Source: Membranipora membranacea (taxonomy: Eukaryota; Bryozoa; Gymnolaemata; Cheilostomatida; Membraniporidae). Taken from it: DNA of 64,000 nt. The stretch is taken from the NCBI GenBank assembly GCA_914767715.1, contig OU612072.1:17296001-17360000 (forward strand). Reading direction: 5' to 3'. Made by a program: the position numbers and the translations under genes. Within the stretch, counting starts at the first letter, position 1, and the number at the start of each line of letters is the position of its first letter. Positions 59,201-64,000 of this stretch are shown piece after piece. A model generated the notes under the pieces. The model did not search any database. It had not been told where the DNA came from and was given only the letters and a program-made list of their open reading frames with translations.

Positions 59201-62043
59201 TTTAGCCCAGACTTGTTAGGTAATACCTGTACCAACCATGCAAAGCAATTTGGCACATTGACGGTAATCAAGTGTTTCGGATTCACTTTACAAACATTGA
59301 ACAGCTCTTTCCTGCAGGCAGAACCAGTCAAACAAAACGTTATAATCAGTTATATAACATTCGTCTGGATAGCACGACAAACATCTGGAAATTAATTGAA
59401 CAAACAAAAATACTCTTATTTGTGCAAAATTCTTGTAGTGCGAGTTTATGATATTATTGCCTCAATTTTCCTATACAACTAGAACCTGCACCACGATTCT
59501 TATGTGGATGAGTTGACACTATGCAATGACAGCAGTGTATCAGAAGAACGCTTTATTTGCCAAAGCTTAACACTGTTGATGCTGGGTGGAGCAGAAGCTA
59601 TGCACATCAGGGTGGGTACCCGCCCACCCGCCCTGGTTGCACACAAAACTAGGTTAGGTTAAAACTCACCACAGTCATCTTCTCTCATGGCCTGGGTAGT
59701 GATCTCTAAAAGCTGCTCAGCGAAGAGCTCAGTGTTCACCAATGAGTTATTATTTTCGCTGTAAAAAAAGGAAGACATTTACATGATTTCTGCAAGGCAC
59801 GATTTTTACCCAGATGTCAGGAGGTCAGAATAGAAGCACAGGTTATCACTCTTGCAATATTTCACATAGTTGTTACAGAGAGGGGCCACAAAAATTCTCT
59901 TGTTGAATGAAATGGGAAAACAGTGACTGGCGCTAGACTTTGGGTGAGAATTAGGCTTTTAGTTGATTGCATTGCAGCAGATAAAAAACCCATTCATTTA
60001 CCACAGAACACATGGTATCTGAATTTGATCAGTAATTGCTGAGGCTTTGAGTCATTTGTGACCAACATTTAGCCCTAATTGTCAAATATTCCACGAAAAG
60101 ACGTAAGTTGGGCGTTGTATAATCTATCAACCTGCAGGCATTACATTCCTGGCTGAGTTTCACATCATTACGATTTATCCATTTTAAAACCCAGGGCCCA
60201 CAATGTCAACATCTAAAGGAAACCTCTGGAATCGAGGATAATCAGACGGCGTGGGCTTCTTTTAATTATAGGATTTTTGAGACCGACTGTGCCCCATGGT
60301 GATGTCACTGATGCTGTTTGTCTGAGCCCATTGTACATTCCGTAACCAACCAACAGACTACATAACATGGCTGCAGCCCGCGGGCGCTAAGCTAACTCAG
60401 TGAGCATCGTTGCCATGATATAGCTGCACACACGCCAGGAATTCAACTTTCCCAAGCTTGATTAATGCGCATACCTCCCTCTCCCACCACAACACAATCT
60501 GATACTCTGTCATGTGATGTGAATATAAAACATACCCAGAGCTAATCATTAACTGAGACAAGAGGCAACTTTTAATTCTAAACTAAATAAATGAGGCAAA
60601 CCCACATCTAAGGGATGCTTCATTAGCAGCCAATGGTAAAGGTAATGACCGTGTATGACACAAACCACCAGAATTCTAAATTCTCCTAATATCCGTCTAC
60701 CAATGTGAGAGGATAGTGTAGGTGTTTATTTAGTATATATACAGCATAATTATGGTGCTCTGAAGGGGAGTGAATCATTCACTTCACAATCTGAACTATG
60801 GAACGACATTTAGCAGTGATTCACACCAAAGTTTAATTATCATCCTAGATTGTTTGTTTATAGCCTTGATTTTTCATCCTATCTAAAGTTACTTATCAGA
60901 GATGTAGGAAGAAAAATAGCTCATTAGGTGAATAATTTATGAGCCCTCTGCGGGCAGGAGAGAAAAGAGACATAGAGTTTAGCAGCTCAGAATTAGTCTG
61001 TTTCAGTGTCAGAGTTAGATTTAATGAGTAGACTTGTAGGTCTGTACACTTTTAAGCATCTATTGATTGCCTTTAATGAGTCAGAGCAGCTGTCAGCATG
61101 TATGAATGCTGCCGATAGACCATTGTGTTCGGCAGCATGACATATTCATACTCTGGCAGCATGGCACAATCATACACAGTAGTAAGGAACTCGGAGAGGC
61201 TCACCTTATCTTTTATAAGCAGAAGTGCCAAATAATTGCCCAACTTGAGTATGACACCAGTTCTTAGCACTTTACAACTAACAATTTTTGATGCCGGAAG
61301 AAGATAAAACATTCACACAATAAAGATCTGATAGATTGACATGTCGGTGTGTTGACTGAAAACTGACACACAATATATCTTGCACACGTCTTTTTCTTAG
61401 CATGTAGCGATCTGAGCAGCATGTTCTACGCAGCAACGGAGAGGAAGTTGTTTTAAATTTTGCAATCAAAACAGCCAGTTAGGGCAACCGGGAATTGAAG
61501 TGTATAGTTAGAAAACACATCACTAGCAAGCAACCTGTAGGTTGATACATAGATACATGTTTGTAGAATTTGTTGAACACAAAATGACTATTATCTCACC
61601 CTTCCATTAGGCAGAAAATAGTCCCCTTTCTGCAGATATCATGTATCTACCCCAGAAGCGATATGGCATCCATCTGAGCCCCGATTACATACCCGGCAAA
61701 GTGTACACAGCATTATCTATACCCTGACCTATGCCACATCCTAGTAACACGATGCCAAGTCATGGGGAAATACTGTCTCTCTTTTCTCCCGAACAACTAT
61801 TGGGCCAGCGACTAAGGCACAGCCAGGCAATGTCACCTGATTGTGTGCCCTTTCCTTTGGGAGAGGAATGGGGAAGGGAGGATGCGGTTTCTTTCCACCA
61901 AGTCTGGTATACTTACATTTCCATGATGCTCATATCAGTATCAGATCCACTATCACTGCTGGTACCTCTGACCTTCTTATGGTACTTTACTTCATCCTGT
62001 ACCATCTCTCTCTGCCTCTTACTCATACGGCCAAACTTTACCG
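53280..62043 (-). CDS. ROR/HR3-like nuclear receptor (NR1F), C-terminal part; zinc fingers beyond right edge
   Basis: Visible coding exons: 62043-61917, 59758-59670, 58702-58472, 56438-56334, 55079-54963 and 53539-53280, with TGA at 53280-53282. They join in one frame (929 bases, about 310 residues). The first visible exon is the C-terminal extension of the DNA-binding domain: VKFGRMSKRQREMVQDEVKY closely resembles ROR and insect HR3. A serine/aspartate-rich hinge follows (SSDSGSDTDMS). The ligand-binding domain includes FWHKFALTMTATIQQIIEFS, the family signature DMSQDDQIMVLKGAGYEMV, RLTEREIALLNTVVLFQPD and a C-terminal helix LHRELF, which fits the activation (AF-2) consensus, as in ROR LYKELF. 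It should be a nuclear transcription factor binding a single half-site as a monomer. HR3 acts downstream of ecdysone in arthropods; its role here is unknown. Confidence 0.9.
54868..54914. repeat. Small foldback element, family GCCTGTCTTGACAAGC (copy 3)
   Basis: AGCCTGTCTTGACAAGCTTT, then a short loop, then 'gggcttgtaaagacaggcta'. The first 18 bases are identical to the copy at 10808. It lies 49 bases beyond the donor of the second-last receptor exon. Confidence 0.7.
56130..56345. repeat. About 67-bp tandem repeat carrying extra copies of a receptor splice donor
   Basis: Three copies of 'tttacctaggttagtctgag'-type sequence, with donors at 56333, 56267 and 56199, alternate with 'ctcccagacta' and 'ttcccagacta' motifs. 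On the minus strand each reads ACTAACCTAG then GTAAAT (ACCAACCTAG in the third), copying the end of exon 56438-56334 and its donor. The spacings are 66 and 68. Confidence 0.85.
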
Positions 62044-64000
62044 CTGTAATATATAACATATAATAAAATAATAATATACAATAATAGAATACATAACAAT
62101 ATAACAACATATATTGCCGCAGTACATAAAAATATAACTATGAATATCGGTGAGCAAAATTGGCGAATTGACGATCATAATTCATTGCTCATTCATGTTT
62201 CATCATACATCTGGATTGCCAGAATTCAGTTAATGCATCGTGATTTCATTGCTGAAATGACGCATAGCTATAATTTCAAGGCCCATGATATAAAATTGAT
62301 ACACAAAGTTGATAGGATGCCAAGATTCCATAGCTGAAAACATGAAAATATATTATTTTTGACCATGAGATCATCAGAAAACCAGAGATTTACTGGCAAC
62401 TCATGAGGAAATCTGAGGGTTTGAGTGTTGACAGCGCTGAGTATTTGATGTGATATTCAGACATAAAGATTGGAGCATGTAGTGAGATAGCGATGAAGGG
62501 AGTACAGTGTACATGAGCATAATATCAACGCTTGAAGCAAGAGAACACTCGCATTGTGCAGCTTCGCTGTTGAACTGCTGATAATAATTTTGTTCGGTCA
62601 ACATCTGGACAGCACAATGTGGACAGTGGATATTAACACAAATATAGGCTGCTCTCTCTAACATGAGCGAAAGAGCGAGAGGCCTAACTCCCTAACACTG
62701 CTAACACTAACCGGAATCAGTGATTAGCAATGCCTCATAGATTCAGAAGAATGGTGTATAAAATTAAGATCAGAGCATTAGCCAAATCAAATAAACAGTC
62801 GTCTATTTTTGCAGCTCAGCATATCAAATACCATTCCATTGATAAAAAAGTAATTTGTGTGAATCAGTGTAGAAATGCTTATAGGTTCAGCAGGGTGTGT
62901 TAAATTATTATCAAAGATTAGGGATTGGAATGCCTCAGGAATGTCTTTTGGTTATTCGATCTGCCTTTAAACACAATACAGGCAGTCTGTCAGTAGTTTA
63001 TTGGCGTTGGCAGCGAGCCAGCAATGACCGGTTTGAGAACTTTGCACCTAGAGGCAGCCTAGATTCCGTGCGCGATAAGCTACACCCACTGTTGTATTAT
63101 GTGTGATGTGAAACTCTTCTGTGTTGTAGCAAAAGTGTCATATTCTTTGTTTTCACACAAAAGATGCCCTAGATGGAGTTAGGATGTGCGGCATTTTTTA
63201 TGGCTGCTACAGCTCACTGCAGATTATTGCAGTATATTATAATGACATGTTTGTTGTTTTGCAGGAGAAGAGCACCACTAGTGTTACACGCATGAATAAT
63301 AGGGTCCAGCGCAGGAAGTTGTTATCTGAATGGGCACTTATTTGGTTACAGTCTTATATAACAATGTAACCACTTGTCTCTGTATACAGCCTGAGCTCTG
63401 CAAATAATGCCATACATTGAAGCGCAAACCGGTCTGTTAGCCAGGCCAGTAGCTGGTGTAAAATCACGCTTCCGAACACTGATTTCATTCTTCAGGCTGT
63501 CAAATTTCTGAAAAACTATTGGGCAAGCAAAGGGGCTATGAAATAGATTCATATCTCAGGGAATATAAAACCATTTTTGAATAGGGATTATGATTAACTA
63601 TACATAATAACCATAACACAACAATAAGGGATGAATCATGAAGACTTTCTACTCTATTCAATATTATAAAACTGCTACATAAAATCACAACACTAGATGC
63701 TGAAATACTCCTAGTCAATGGCACTACACACTACTCATCAAGCCGCAATGAATGGCCCTGCCAGATTTCGCTATCTACACAAGATTATAAACTTCAAAGG
63801 CACTGCGTGAAAGGGCATGTCTAAGTCATCAAGACTTAAAATATTGTGGCGGGCTGCTAATTTGCCTATTTCAAGGTAATAAAATTAATTGAAGGTATTT
63901 TATTACTTTATAATGTGAGATGGCTATTGAACACAGCACATAGGGTTAATAATGGAAATGGTTTACCACAAAAGATCTGAGGCAGTGAAAGTCAAATTTC
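62044..64000 (-). other. Nuclear receptor intron running off the right edge
   Basis: No zinc-finger exon (CxxC...CEGCKGFF-type) is visible on the minus strand, so the DNA-binding-domain exons must lie beyond 64000. No repeat stands out apart from AT-rich stretches near 62050-62110. Confidence 0.55.

Noticed and set aside
62401-63724. Possible zinc-finger exon of the nuclear receptor in the last 1.6 kb
   Set aside because: No CxxC pairs with the P-box pattern are present in any minus-strand frame there. A Cys-rich frame at 62401-62664 lacks the required spacing.

Overview
The window is nuclear DNA of an animal. Every coding region is split by GT-AG introns, and there are abundant short interspersed and foldback repeats and no operons. 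A ROR/HR3-type nuclear receptor (NR1F) is present. That receptor family is known from bilaterians and, to my knowledge, not from sponges, placozoans or cnidarians, so a bilaterian invertebrate is the best guess. I cannot name the species; a lophotrochozoan is only a weak guess. All five recognisable genes lie on the minus strand, so each reads from high to low coordinates.

Layout. (1) 582-9038: a secreted animal-type heme peroxidase, 12 exons visible, with its 3' part beyond the left edge. (2) 16026-27579: a complete tandem paralogue, 17 exons and 709 codons, with nearly identical exon lengths and intron phases. (3) 30333-37392: a secreted peroxidase of the unrelated plant/fungal/bacterial superfamily, 9 coding exons and 477 codons, with a proline-rich N-terminal region and an unusual distal heme pocket. 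(4) 41387-50918: SYVN1/HRD1, the ER-membrane RING-H2 ubiquitin ligase of ER-associated degradation, 16 exons and 690 codons. (5) 53280-62043: the C-terminal half of a ROR/HR3-like nuclear receptor, comprising the DNA-binding-domain extension, hinge and whole ligand-binding domain. Its zinc fingers lie beyond the right edge. I built all models by joining exons by hand. Each of the three complete models keeps one open frame from ATG to stop.

The three peroxidases form a local block of secreted heme enzymes from two folds. They could share a job in extracellular oxidation, such as matrix cross-linking, halogenation, defence or peroxide removal, but the sequence does not show which. SYVN1 and the receptor look like ordinary conserved neighbours.

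Intergenic and intronic DNA holds tRNA-derived SINEs, at least three foldback or MITE-like families, a 13-bp minisatellite and several smaller tandem repeats. In two genes a tandem duplication has copied a splice site together with the exon edge: an acceptor repeated four times in SYVN1 and a donor repeated three times in the receptor.
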